A model generated the notes under the pieces. The model had not been told where the DNA came from, did no database searches, and saw only the letters and a program-made list of their open reading frames with translations. A stretch of 46,521 nt of DNA, from contig JALSKA010000219.1 in the NCBI GenBank assembly GCA_026989095.1, positions 1-46,521 of the forward strand, read 5' to 3'. This document shows, one piece after another, positions 18,582 to 26,886 of the stretch. The translations under genes and the position numbers were made by a program. Source of the stretch: Ardenticatenaceae bacterium. GTDB taxonomy: Bacteria; Chloroflexota; Anaerolineae; Ardenticatenales; Ardenticatenaceae. The stretch's first letter is position 1, and each line of letters begins with the position of its first letter.

Positions 18582-19598
18582 TCATCTCTTGGCGCCGGAT
18601 GGGCTGTGGGAGGCCGGCTCTGGCCGTTCGGGTTCCTGCTGGAGGAGGGCGTCGGAGCGGGGCGGGAGCAGTTCCTGCACGGTGTGGGGCTCGTCGGGCA
18701 GGTAACGGGCCCGCCCGTGGGTGACGATCAGGTCGGCCAGGAGGCCCATCATGCCGATGAGCACGGCCACGACGAGGATGAGCACATCGCTCTCCCGAAA
18801 CCGGGAGTGGACCGTCAGGTCGAAGATGGTCTTGCCCAGCCCGAAGGCTCCCATGAGCAGGCTCACGGGCAGGAAGATCTTGAGGGGATTGAAGTAGGTG
18901 ATCGTGCGCAACACCAGGGAGAGATAGTTGTACGTGTCCCGCACGGGGTGAAACGAGGAGCGGCCACCGCGACGGGGGTAGTAGTCGATGGGGATGTAAT
19001 CCACCCGATAGCCGTTGGTCAACAGGGCCAGGGTGATGGTGCTCACCCAGGAGTGGGTGTTGGGCAGGATGGGGAGAAAGCGCAGGCCCACCTCCCGGCG
19101 CATGGCCCGGAAGCCGCTGTTGAGGTCCGGGATGTAAGACTCGGTCAGGTAGCTGGCCAGCCGGCGGATGAACTCCTTGGCCGGCACGCGCAGCCACCGC
19201 CACGAGCCGGCCTCTCGCCGGCGGGCGCCCACCACCATGTCCGCCCCCTGCAGAACGCCCTCGATGAGGCGGGGAAGATCGCGGTTGGGGTAGGTGCCGT
19301 CGGCGTCGCTCATGGCCACGATCTGCCCGCGGGCAAAGCGCATCCCCGTGGAGCGGGCCGCGCCGGTGCCCCGGTTGCGGTCATGGCAGATGACCCGCAC
19401 CCCGGGAAACGAGGCGGCGATCTCGGCCGTGCGGTCGGTGCTGCCGTCGTCCACCACGATGACCTCGAAGCTGTAGCCGCTTTGTTCCATCGTCTCCAGA
19501 ATGACCTGGAGGTCCTCTCCAATGGCGGCTTCTTCGTTGTAGGCCGGCAGGACGATGGAGACCAGTGGCCTCTCCGCTCCGGCGTCCGGGGAGCACAC
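18582..19598 (-). CDS. Glycosyltransferase family 2, DPM1-like, membrane-bound
   Basis: A 338-residue protein. The GT-A domain (residues 10-235) shows LVSIVLPAYNEE, VIVVDDGSTDRT and the acidic motif SDADGTYPN, as in polyprenyl-phosphate glycosyltransferases. Two hydrophobic segments follow (about 245-270 and 280-302), and the C-terminal tail is hydrophilic. It probably loads a sugar on a polyprenyl phosphate at the membrane. The start is GTG at 19598, just after a GAGGAGGTG site that overlaps the end of the ABC permease gene, so the two are co-expressed and probably belong to one surface-glycan pathway. Confidence 0.92.
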   Translation of the reverse strand: MCSPDAGAERPLVSIVLPAYNEEAAIGEDLQVILETMEQSGYSFEVIVVDDGSTDRTAEIAASFPGVRVICHDRNRGTGAARSTGMRFARGQIVAMSDADGTYPNRDLPRLIEGVLQGADMVVGARRREAGSWRWLRVPAKEFIRRLASYLTESYIPDLNSGFRAMRREVGLRFLPILPNTHSWVSTITLALLTNGYRVDYIPIDYYPRRGGRSSFHPVRDTYNYLSLVLRTITYFNPLKIFLPVSLLMGAFGLGKTIFDLTVHSRFRESDVLILVVAVLIGMMGLLADLIVTHGRARYLPDEPHTVQELLPPRSDALLQQEPERPEPASHSPSGAKR

Positions 19599-19601
19599 GG
19601 G

Positions 19602-20513
19602 TCACACCTCCTCGCCAAAGCGCCCGCTGTACCGGCGGAAGAAGAGCCAGCCCAGCACGAGCACGAGGAGCGCCGTGGCGCCCGTGCGCGCCATGAAGTC
19701 GATGGCGGGGGGCGCGGGCGGGTACCCCTGGACCGAGCCGTACAGCACGATCCGGTAGGAGTCGATGATGCTGGCCATGGGGTTGAGCCAGCGCACCAGC
19801 CGGTGGACCGGCAGGGTGAGGCCCATCACGGTCTTCGTGGCCGGAATGAACTCCATTGGGTAGAAGATGGGGGTCAGGAAGAACCAGGCCAACAGGCCCA
19901 CGTCCAACACCATCGCCGTGTCGCGGTAGAAGACGTTGAGGGTGCTGAAGAAGAAGGCCAGTCCTACGGTGAAGGCCACTTGAATGGCCAAGATCACGGG
20001 CAGCCACAGCGCGTGGCGGGTCAGCGGGATGCCGCTCAGCCACAGGATGGGGAAGAGCACGACCAGGGCCAGCAGGAAGTTCACCACATTGCTCAACACC
20101 ACGGCAATGGGCAGGACTTCGCGGGGAAAGTAGACCTTCTTGACCAAGTTGGCGTTGCTCACAATGCTGTAGGCGCTGCCCATGATGGACGCCTGGAAGA
20201 GGTTCCACGGCAGCAGCCCCGTCAGCACGAAGGCGGAAAAGTTGGCCACCTGGTTGTTGGGCCAGAAGACGGTGAAGACCACGGTGAAGACGATCATCAT
20301 GAGGAGCGGGTTGAGCAAGGACCACCCCACGCCCAGCACGCTGTTCTTGTAGCGCACTTTGATGTCGCGAACCACCAGGTTCCAGAGCAAGTTGCGGTAG
20401 TCCCAGAGCTCGCGCAACGCCTGGCGCGCCCGCCCGCCGGGCCTGAAGACCATCACCGGGCCGGCTGCAGGGGCCGAGAGGGCACTTGGTGGCTTCAAGC
20501 TTTCCCGCTCCAC
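19602..20513 (-). CDS. ABC-2 type permease for polysaccharide/polyol export
   Basis: A 303-residue, six-helix permease of the Wzm/TagG type that exports lipid-linked polysaccharides or teichoic-acid-like polymers. The segment before the first helix, VVRDIKVRYKNSVLGVGWSLLNP, is a family hallmark. I start at GTG 20513, which has a GAGGAGG site and lies about 30 bases after a strong promoter; the longer frame upstream would start before that promoter. The matching ATPase (Wzt-like) is not next to it, which is unusual because the two are normally adjacent. A DPM1-like glycosyltransferase follows directly. Confidence 0.92.
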   Translation of the reverse strand: MERESLKPPSALSAPAAGPVMVFRPGGRARQALRELWDYRNLLWNLVVRDIKVRYKNSVLGVGWSLLNPLLMMIVFTVVFTVFWPNNQVANFSAFVLTGLLPWNLFQASIMGSAYSIVSNANLVKKVYFPREVLPIAVVLSNVVNFLLALVVLFPILWLSGIPLTRHALWLPVILAIQVAFTVGLAFFFSTLNVFYRDTAMVLDVGLLAWFFLTPIFYPMEFIPATKTVMGLTLPVHRLVRWLNPMASIIDSYRIVLYGSVQGYPPAPPAIDFMARTGATALLVLVLGWLFFRRYSGRFGEEV

Positions 20514-20550
20514 GTCTGCCTCCTCTGCTCCGCGCTGTTGGGTGGTGTAG

Positions 20551-20579
20551 ACTATATCCGAAAACGAGGGCCTCGCCAA
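20551..20579 (-). promoter_or_regulatory. Promoter for permease-glycosyltransferase pair
   Basis: Minus-strand TTGGCG, 17 bases, TATAGT. The predicted transcript would start roughly 30 bases before GTG 20513, which decides the start codon of the permease. Confidence 0.75.
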
Positions 20580-20605
20580 ATCATTTCTCAGCTCGATGAT
20601 GAGCA

Positions 20606-22261
20606 TCATGCGATGTCGATCAGGGCGGCCAGCTCCTCATGCGTGTGTGCCACCCGCGCGAGGCGGAGCGCCCGGCTTGCCCGCACGGCCGGCGGCGGCT
20701 CCAGCCCGGCGCTCGCCAAGAGCTCATCGTCGGCCACCACTTGACGGGGCGGGGCGTCGGCCATCACGGTGCCACGGTTTATGATGACCACCCGGTCGGC
20801 CAGCTCGGCCACCAACTCCATGTCGTGGGTGATGAGCACAATGGTGCGGCCGGCCTCGCGCAGGGCGCGCAACAGGTGGCGCAGGCGCACGTGGTCGAAG
20901 CGGTCGAAGCCCCCCGTGGGCTCGTCGAGCACTAGGATGGGCGTCTCCATCGCCAGCGCGCCGGCCACCGTCACCCAGCGCCGCTGGTTGGGGAGCAAGT
21001 CGTAGGGATGTTCGCGGGCCAGGTGCTCCAGCCCGCAGAGGACGAGGGCCCGTTCCACGGCCTGCCCGAGGCGCTTCGTCGGAAAGCCCAAGTTGCGGGG
21101 GCCGAAGGCCACCTCGTCCCACACTGTGCGCTTGAAGATCTGGTCGGCCGGATTTTGGAAGACGTAGCCCACCCAGCGCGCCAGCCGGGCCACCGGGTGA
21201 TCGCCTGCGTCGTGGGGGCCGAGGCGCACCCGGCCCTCCGAGGGGCGGAGAAGGCCGTTCAACATCTTGCTCAAGGTGGTCTTGCCGGCGCCGTTGCGCC
21301 CCACGAGGGCCACGATCTGGCCGGGCTCGACGGCCAACGAGACGCCCCGGAGGGCCTCCGTGCCCGTTGGGTAGCGGTAGGCTACCCGCTCGACGCGGAC
21401 GGACAGCTCCTGGGGCAGGGCCAGCTCGTGGGCCGGGAGGGAGAAGGGCGGCGGCGTCGCCGACCAGGGAGCCCAGGTCCCGTGGGCCAGGGCGAGTTCC
21501 AGGGGAGGCGTGATGCCCCACGTGGGCCACTCGGACCGGGCCAGGAGGGCCGAGGGGGAATCTTGGCCGGCCACACGGCCTCGGTGGAGCACCATCCCTC
21601 GGGTTGCGAGGCGGTAGGCCGCCTCCACGTCGTGGGTGGCCATCGCCACCATGTGGCGCTCTGCGGCCAGGTGGCTCAGCAGGGCCAGCACTTCCCGTTT
21701 GCCCTCCGGGTCGAGTTGGGAGGTGGGCTCGTCCAAGGCCAGCAAGGTCGGCTCCAGGACAAGCACGCCGGCGATGGCCACCCGCTGCTGCTGGCCCCCG
21801 CTCAGGGCATAGGGGGAGCGCTCGGCCAGGGGCGTCAGGTCGAGCCGGTCGAGAATGGCGCTCACCCGCCGGCGGATCTCGTCGGGCGGGACGCCCACGT
21901 TCTCCAGCCCGAAGGCCACTTCCTCGAAGACGGTCAGCCGGGCGCCGCTGATTTGGTTGAACGGGTTGGCGAAGACGAGCCCCACTGACGTGACCCACTC
22001 GGCCAAGGGGGTGTGGCGCACGGAGCGGCCGTCGAGCACCACATCGCCCTCCAAGTGGCCGCCGAAGAAGTGGGGGGCGAAGCCGGCCAAGCAGGCCAAC
22101 AGCGTGCTCTTGCCGGCCCCGTTGGCGCCGGCCACCAGCAGCACCTCCCCGGCCTCCAGGGTGAACGTCACGTCCCGCAGGGCCGGCGTCGGCGCGGCCG
22201 GATAGGTGTACGTGACGTTGTGGACCGCGAGGTGACCGACAGTGTGCCCTTGCCCGTCCAT
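20606..22261 (-). CDS. ECF transporter ATPase, two fused ABC domains
   Basis: A 551-residue energizing subunit of an energy-coupling factor importer. Two ATPase domains are fused in one chain. The first (about 10-250) has Walker A GANGAGKST, signature ALSGGQQQR and LLALDEPTSQLD. The second (about 295-520) has GRNGAGKTT and ILVLDEPTGGFD, but where LSGGQ should stand it reads LLPNQRR, so only one of the two composite ATP sites looks canonical. I start at ATG 22261, whose A is shared with the TGA of ecfT; the longer frame upstream is a shadow of ecfT. With EcfT and the S component next door it would power vitamin-type uptake; context points to queuine or a queuosine precursor. Confidence 0.93.
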   Translation of the reverse strand: MDGQGHTVGHLAVHNVTYTYPAAPTPALRDVTFTLEAGEVLLVAGANGAGKSTLLACLAGFAPHFFGGHLEGDVVLDGRSVRHTPLAEWVTSVGLVFANPFNQISGARLTVFEEVAFGLENVGVPPDEIRRRVSAILDRLDLTPLAERSPYALSGGQQQRVAIAGVLVLEPTLLALDEPTSQLDPEGKREVLALLSHLAAERHMVAMATHDVEAAYRLATRGMVLHRGRVAGQDSPSALLARSEWPTWGITPPLELALAHGTWAPWSATPPPFSLPAHELALPQELSVRVERVAYRYPTGTEALRGVSLAVEPGQIVALVGRNGAGKTTLSKMLNGLLRPSEGRVRLGPHDAGDHPVARLARWVGYVFQNPADQIFKRTVWDEVAFGPRNLGFPTKRLGQAVERALVLCGLEHLAREHPYDLLPNQRRWVTVAGALAMETPILVLDEPTGGFDRFDHVRLRHLLRALREAGRTIVLITHDMELVAELADRVVIINRGTVMADAPPRQVVADDELLASAGLEPPPAVRASRALRLARVAHTHEELAALIDIA

Positions 22262-23064
22262 CACGCACCGAAGGTCAGGCGGGTGAACAGAGCGATGGCC
22301 CCGCTCAGCGCCACGATGCCCCAGCGGAAGGCCCGCTGGGCGGGCGAGTCGCACAGGGTGCGCAGGCTCGTCTTGGGCCGAGGGGCCCGGAAGGCGCGGG
22401 CCTCCAAGGCCATCGCCCGTTCCTCCACTTCCTGTATGGCGCCCAGCACCAGGGGAGTCACCAAGGGCAGCAAGGCTCTGGCCCGCTGCCAGAGGGACCC
22501 TTCCAAGGAGAGGCCACGGGCTTGCTGCGCGGCCACGATGGCTTGGGCGCGCGCCTGCATCCGGGGGAGCAGGTGAATGGCCGCCAGGATGAGGTAAGCG
22601 CCTTCGGGAGGAAGGCCGGCGTGGACCAACGAGGCCGTCAGGTCGGCGGGGTGGGTGGTGACGAGCAGCACCATGAAGGCGCCCACGGCCAACACCAGCC
22701 GGCCGCCGACCGTGGCGGCGAAGAGGAGCCCTTCGCGGGTGAGGGCAAGTGGGCCCGCGTGCCAGAGGGGCGTGCGGCCTCCCGGGTAGAAGAACCCCTG
22801 AACCAGCACCAGCGAGACGAGCACGGGCGCCATCAGCCAGAAGAGCCGCCTGGCCCACGCGGAGGCCGGCTGGCGCCCGTGAGCCGCCATCAGTGCCCCC
22901 AAGCCGGCCGTGAGCAGCGGCGGCACGGCCAGCCAGCGCGGCTCGCGTTCCCAGGGGACCAAGAAGAGGAGCAGGGCAGCTACAACCAAGGCCATCTTGG
23001 TCAGCGGATGCCAGCGGTAGAGGGGGCCCTCCCCGGACACGAAGAGCGTGGGAGCCATGGTCAT
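22261..23064 (-). CDS. ecfT: ECF transporter transmembrane coupling protein EcfT
   Basis: A 267-residue membrane protein with four to five hydrophobic segments in the first two thirds, then the cytoplasmic coupling helices. The coupling region contains AAQQARGLSLEG and EERAMALEARAF, the two Ala-Arg motifs that seat in the ATPase grooves. It links the substrate-binding S component to the ATPases. The ATG overlaps the S-component stop (ATGA) and its TGA overlaps the start of the ATPase gene, so the three parts of the transporter are translated as a coupled set. Confidence 0.9.
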   Translation of the reverse strand: MTMAPTLFVSGEGPLYRWHPLTKMALVVAALLLFLVPWEREPRWLAVPPLLTAGLGALMAAHGRQPASAWARRLFWLMAPVLVSLVLVQGFFYPGGRTPLWHAGPLALTREGLLFAATVGGRLVLAVGAFMVLLVTTHPADLTASLVHAGLPPEGAYLILAAIHLLPRMQARAQAIVAAQQARGLSLEGSLWQRARALLPLVTPLVLGAIQEVEERAMALEARAFRAPRPKTSLRTLCDSPAQRAFRWGIVALSGAIALFTRLTFGA

Positions 23065-23654
23065 TCGAGGAGCTGGGCACCTTGGGGAAAGCGGGCAATC
23101 TGCCGGCGGGGCATGGCCCGCAGGATGAGCCACACGACAACGTAGGTGATAGTTTTGTCGAGAGGGTCGCTCACGAGCCCTTGGCCCAAGGTTGCCTGGA
23201 GCACGTTGGCGCCCATGCTCTGGAAGAAGGCCACCAGGGCGTCTGTGCCGGCGCCCGTGACGCCCCCGAAGAGCACTGCCGCGATGGGCGCGCTCACCAC
23301 GGCGGCCACAATGCCGGTGACGAGGCCGGCCACGCCGGCCTTCACCAGCGCGCCGGCGGGGCCTGGGCGCAGCCAGCCGGCGCGGGCGAACTGGCCGGCC
23401 AACACGCCGATGACGAAGGCCGTGATGGCGAAGGGAATGATTGTGGGCCCGGTGAGCAGGCCCCACACGAGATTGGCCAGGGCGCCGGTGAGCCCGCCGG
23501 CCAAGGGCCCGGCCAGGGCGCCCACCAACACGGTGCCGATGCTGTCCAGGTAGAGGGGCAGCTTGAGCACCACGACAATCTGCCCCATCACGATGTTGAT
23601 GACCACGGCGACCGGAATCAAGGCCAAGGTCAACGTGTTGAACTGGCGTGACAT
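23061..23654 (-). CDS. ECF transporter S component, probable queuine/queuosine-precursor carrier
   Basis: A 197-residue integral membrane protein with about six hydrophobic segments and a start like that of ECF S components (ALIPVAVVINIVMGQIV, then YLDSIGTVLVGAL). S components bind the vitamin or precursor and dock on EcfT. Sequence alone does not name the substrate. It is inferred from context: the gene lies between tgt and ecfT and downstream of qng1, all enzymes or parts of queuosine salvage, and ECF uptake of queuosine precursors is known for the QueT and Qrt types. It has a clean GGAGGGAG ribosome-binding site 28 bases after tgt. Confidence 0.8.
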   Translation of the reverse strand: MSRQFNTLTLALIPVAVVINIVMGQIVVVLKLPLYLDSIGTVLVGALAGPLAGGLTGALANLVWGLLTGPTIIPFAITAFVIGVLAGQFARAGWLRPGPAGALVKAGVAGLVTGIVAAVVSAPIAAVLFGGVTGAGTDALVAFFQSMGANVLQATLGQGLVSDPLDKTITYVVVWLILRAMPRRQIARFPQGAQLLE

Positions 23655-23682
23655 GGGTGCACTCCCTCCTTCGCGGGTGGTT

Positions 23683-24933
23683 CTACGGGCCCAACCAGTG
23701 GGCCTTCAATGCCTCGAAGGTGCCCTCCTGCAGGGCAGCGCGGATGTCGGCCATCAGCCGGTTCATGAAGAAGAGGTTGTGGAGCGTGGCCAGGCGATAG
23801 GCCAGGAGCTCGTTGGCCCGGAAGAGGTGATGGAGGTAGGCGCGCGAGTAGGTGCGGCACGTGGGGCACGCACATCCTTCCACGGGCGGACGGGGATCGC
23901 GCCGGAAGCGGGCGTTGCGCATGTTGATGCGAAAGCGGGGCAGGCGCTCCCCGTCCAACGTGCGCGCCAACAGGCCGGCGTTGCGGGCCATGCGGGTGGG
24001 GGCCACGCAGTCGAAGGTGTCCACACCCCGCTCGACGGCCGCGAAGATGTCGGGCACCTCGCCGATGCCCAGCAGGTGGCGTGGCTTGTCGGGGGGCAGG
24101 TCGGGCACGGTCCACTCCAGCACGCGCCACATGTCGGCCTTGGTGCGGCCCAGGGAGCCGCCGACGGCGAAGCCGTCGAAGGGCAGCTCGGCGATGAAGC
24201 GCGTGCTCCGCCGGCGCAGGTCCTCGTAGGCGCCCCCCTGCACGATGCCGTAGAGGGCCTGGGGATAGCCGTGCTGTGGCCGGGTGGCGTGGAAAGCCTC
24301 CAGGGAGCGCAGGGCCCACCGGTGGGTGCGCTCCATCGCCTGCCGAGTGTACTCGTAGTCGTGGAGGGGGGAGGTGCACTCGTCGAAGGCGAGGATGATG
24401 TCCGCCCCGAGCTGGCGTTGCACGCGGATGGCAACTTCGGGCGTGAACCAGTGACGCGAGCCGTCCAAGTGGCTGCGGAACCGGACGCCCTCGTCCGTGA
24501 CCTCGACCAGCGAACGCCCCTCGGTCGGTTTGCGGCGGGTTGGGATCTCCGGTGTCTCGCCGGGGAAGATCGGGGCGATCTTGCCCACGCCTTGCTCGAT
24601 GCTGGCGCCCAAGCTGAAGACTTGGAACCCGCCCGAGTCGGTCATGATGGGCCGGTGCCACTGCATGAACTCGTGCAGGCCGCCCAGCTCGGCCACCACA
24701 TCGGCCCCGGGGCGCAGGTAGAGGTGGTACGTGTTGGCGAAGATGATTTCGGTGCCCACCTCGACCAAGTCGTCCGGCGTGAGGGACTTGACCGTGGCCT
24801 GGGTGCCCACGGCCACGAAGGCAGGCGTCTCCACGTCGCCGTGGGGGGTTGTCAGGCGGCCCACGCGGGCGTGGCCGTGCCGGTGAAGAACGCGGAACGC
24901 GAAGCCGGGCGTTTCCATGCCGGTATCACCCAT
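23683..24933 (-). CDS. tgt: tRNA-guanine transglycosylase, divergent queuine-type candidate
   Basis: A 416-residue Tgt, which swaps guanine 34 of GUN-anticodon tRNAs for a queuosine-pathway base. The start is ATG 24933, with GAGGGA at good distance. Visible: TDSGGFQVFSL, IILAFDECTS, the nucleophile Asp in DTFDCVAPTR, and the zinc site CACPTCRTYSRAYLHHL. Two departures from E. coli Tgt stand out. About 30 residues are inserted after the FSLG motif. The substrate loop GGLAVGEPK reads GGSLGRTK, one residue shorter and lacking the Glu that contacts the aminomethyl of preQ1. With Qng1 and an ECF importer alongside, direct use of queuine is likely; this is inference. Confidence 0.93.
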   Translation of the reverse strand: MGDTGMETPGFAFRVLHRHGHARVGRLTTPHGDVETPAFVAVGTQATVKSLTPDDLVEVGTEIIFANTYHLYLRPGADVVAELGGLHEFMQWHRPIMTDSGGFQVFSLGASIEQGVGKIAPIFPGETPEIPTRRKPTEGRSLVEVTDEGVRFRSHLDGSRHWFTPEVAIRVQRQLGADIILAFDECTSPLHDYEYTRQAMERTHRWALRSLEAFHATRPQHGYPQALYGIVQGGAYEDLRRRSTRFIAELPFDGFAVGGSLGRTKADMWRVLEWTVPDLPPDKPRHLLGIGEVPDIFAAVERGVDTFDCVAPTRMARNAGLLARTLDGERLPRFRINMRNARFRRDPRPPVEGCACPTCRTYSRAYLHHLFRANELLAYRLATLHNLFFMNRLMADIRAALQEGTFEALKAHWLGP

Positions 24934-24944
24934 CGGCACTTCCC

Positions 24945-25877
24945 TCAGTAGTAGATCGTCAACGTGCGGTGGTGGGGTGGAAGATGAGCCTCGTTGGCCT
25001 CGCCGTATTGCCACAGGTGCCAGTCCAGCTCGACGGGCAGGAGCGAGTGCCCCCGCTCGGCCAGGGCCAGGCACAGGTGCTCCACGGCCTGCACGGTGGC
25101 CGCCCGGATTTCCACTTCTTCCTCGGAGCCGGGCGCGATCTCCTCGCCCGCGTCGATCCGCCGGGCGAGGGCCGGCGCGTACCGGAGAATGCCCAAGGCG
25201 CGCAGCACCTGGGGAACCCGGTAGTCGGGGAAGGTGGTCACGTCGCCCACATCGCGGAAGGCGCCGAGCCCTCGCCGTTCGTAGGCCCCCCACAGGTCGC
25301 CGGCGAAGATCTGGGCCCGCTTGTAGAAGAAAATTTGCCGTCCCCGGTAGATGGCGTGATCCCTGAAGCCGGGGAACGCGGCGGCGACCAGGCCGACGAG
25401 CTGCGCGGCCGAGCCTTGGGCGGCCAGGATGAGGTTCACGGCATACCCGTCGAAGTGCTCGCGGAGCCCGTGGCCCACTTCGCGGAGCAGGCGCACTCGC
25501 TCGTCCATCAGGGGGAGATCGCGCCCGAGCCACGCCCGCAGGGTTTCGGCCGTGATCTGCTCCAGGCGGGAGGCCTCGAAGGCCCGGCGGTCGGCCTCAA
25601 TCACCTGCTTCAGGGCCATGGCCAACTCGTTGTAGCTCCACGTTGGGTCGGGCCAAAAGCAGAAGTTGAGGGCGTCCACCACCAGCAGGTACTGGGCCGT
25701 CAGCGGGTTGTCCTCGGCGTAGTGATGGTGGGTATCCCACGAGTGCGCGGGTGCCTCGGCCAGGGCTTGGGCCAGGGCGTCGGCCTCGCGGACGATGGCC
25801 TCGTCGTCGATGGTGACGTGCGTGGCCTGCGAGACAACCCACGCGGTCGTCTCGCGCACAGCAGCCAGAGGGTTCAT
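24945..25877 (-). CDS. qng1: Queuosine salvage protein, Qng1/DUF2419 family
   Basis: A 310-residue member of the queuosine salvage family (formerly DUF2419). Members cleave the N-glycosidic bond of queuosine 5'-phosphate to free queuine. Recognisable segments are NFCFWPDPTW near residue 90, the AAFPGFRDHAIYRG and FYKRAQIFAGDLWGAY block near 190-225, and FRDVGDVTTFPDYRVPQ near 230-247, which carry the conserved aromatic and acidic residues of the base pocket. The C-terminus LPVELDWHLWQYGE is also typical. The ATG overlaps the ttuA stop (ATGA), and tgt begins 11 bases after this gene, so the enzyme that frees queuine and the one that inserts it are made together. Confidence 0.93.
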   Translation of the reverse strand: MNPLAAVRETTAWVVSQATHVTIDDEAIVREADALAQALAEAPAHSWDTHHHYAEDNPLTAQYLLVVDALNFCFWPDPTWSYNELAMALKQVIEADRRAFEASRLEQITAETLRAWLGRDLPLMDERVRLLREVGHGLREHFDGYAVNLILAAQGSAAQLVGLVAAAFPGFRDHAIYRGRQIFFYKRAQIFAGDLWGAYERRGLGAFRDVGDVTTFPDYRVPQVLRALGILRYAPALARRIDAGEEIAPGSEEEVEIRAATVQAVEHLCLALAERGHSLLPVELDWHLWQYGEANEAHLPPHHRTLTIYY

Positions 25878-26851
25878 GCCCCCTCCACGAGCGTGAGCGG
25901 GACGAAGCTCTCGTGGGGCTGCTCCAGCACATCCTCGGGCCAGAGGCGGCAGAAGGCACAGCGCCCCGGCGCGCTCGTGGGTTGGCCACAGCGCTCACAG
26001 GCGTGGAGCTCCACGCTGGGTTCCTCCCAGTCGGCGAAGAGGCCCTCCTTCTCCTTGGCGCGCAGGAAGGAAAGGTAGAAGTGGAGCTTGGCGCCGGGCC
26101 GCTCTCTCTCCAGCGTGTTGAGCAGTTCCTTGTAGTAGATGGTGTTGGCCCCCACGGAGAAGGGGCATTCCTCGTACATGTAGTCAATGCCCCGGAGGAG
26201 GGCGTAGGCAGCCGTCTCCCGCTCGTAGAAGCGGCAGAAGGGCTTGACCTTGCGGGCAAAGCCCTCCCGGCCCGGCAGGACGGGGTACTGACGAGCCAAG
26301 TAGCCCACCTGCCAGTTGAGGGTGTTGGAGAAGAGCACCGCGGCCTCGTCGTCCAAGTTGTGGCCGGTGGCCAGGACGGGATAGCCCAGCTCGTAGGCCA
26401 CGCGGTTCATCTCGTGGCGCTTGATCAGCCCGCAGACGGAGCAGGGCTTGCCCCGCCCCCGCCGGACGCGGCGGGCGACTTCGGGGATGGTTTCGCCGTA
26501 GGTTTCCTTCACGTCCACCACGTGGAGCCTGGTCCCCGGGTGCTGGGCCACGAACTGCTTGATCTTGGCGTAGGATTCGTCGCTGTAGCCGATGCCCTCG
26601 TCGATGCCCAGCCGCAGGTAGAAGCCGTCGGCCCGGTAGCCGAGCTCGAGGAGCACGTCCCACAGGGCCAGGGAATCCTTGCCCCCGCTGACGGCCACCA
26701 GCACGGGCTCGTCCCGCCGGATCATCTTGTACTTCTTGATAGTGCGCGCGGTCTGCTGTTGGAACCACTCGACGTAATGGTCCCGACAGAGGGCCAGGCG
26801 GTGCTGGCGCATGTTGATGACGGCCTTTTGACGGCACTTGCGACAGCGCAT
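25874..26851 (-). CDS. ttuA: tRNA U54 2-thiouridylase TtuA
   Basis: TtuA makes 2-thiothymidine at tRNA position 54, which stiffens tRNA in thermophiles. The 325-residue protein has every expected element: N-terminal zinc ribbon (CRKC and CRDH), PP-loop SGGKDS near residue 48, cysteines in PCSVCGLIKR and ECPF that would hold the iron-sulphur cluster, and a C-terminal zinc ribbon (CERC, CAFC). The start shown is the ATG at 26851. A GTG three codons earlier has a better-placed ribosome-binding site and is an equal candidate. The sulphur donor TtuB is encoded just upstream. It overlaps qng1 by four bases. Confidence 0.94.
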   Translation of the reverse strand: MRCRKCRQKAVINMRQHRLALCRDHYVEWFQQQTARTIKKYKMIRRDEPVLVAVSGGKDSLALWDVLLELGYRADGFYLRLGIDEGIGYSDESYAKIKQFVAQHPGTRLHVVDVKETYGETIPEVARRVRRGRGKPCSVCGLIKRHEMNRVAYELGYPVLATGHNLDDEAAVLFSNTLNWQVGYLARQYPVLPGREGFARKVKPFCRFYERETAAYALLRGIDYMYEECPFSVGANTIYYKELLNTLERERPGAKLHFYLSFLRAKEKEGLFADWEEPSVELHACERCGQPTSAPGRCAFCRLWPEDVLEQPHESFVPLTLVEGA

Positions 26852-26886
26852 GGGCTTCACCTTCGTCCCTTCCTTGTGGTGAGCGG

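Noticed and set aside
20513-20609. Longer N-terminus for the polysaccharide permease
   Set aside because: A strong promoter lies inside that stretch, so the GTG at 20513 with its GAGGAGG site is the better start.
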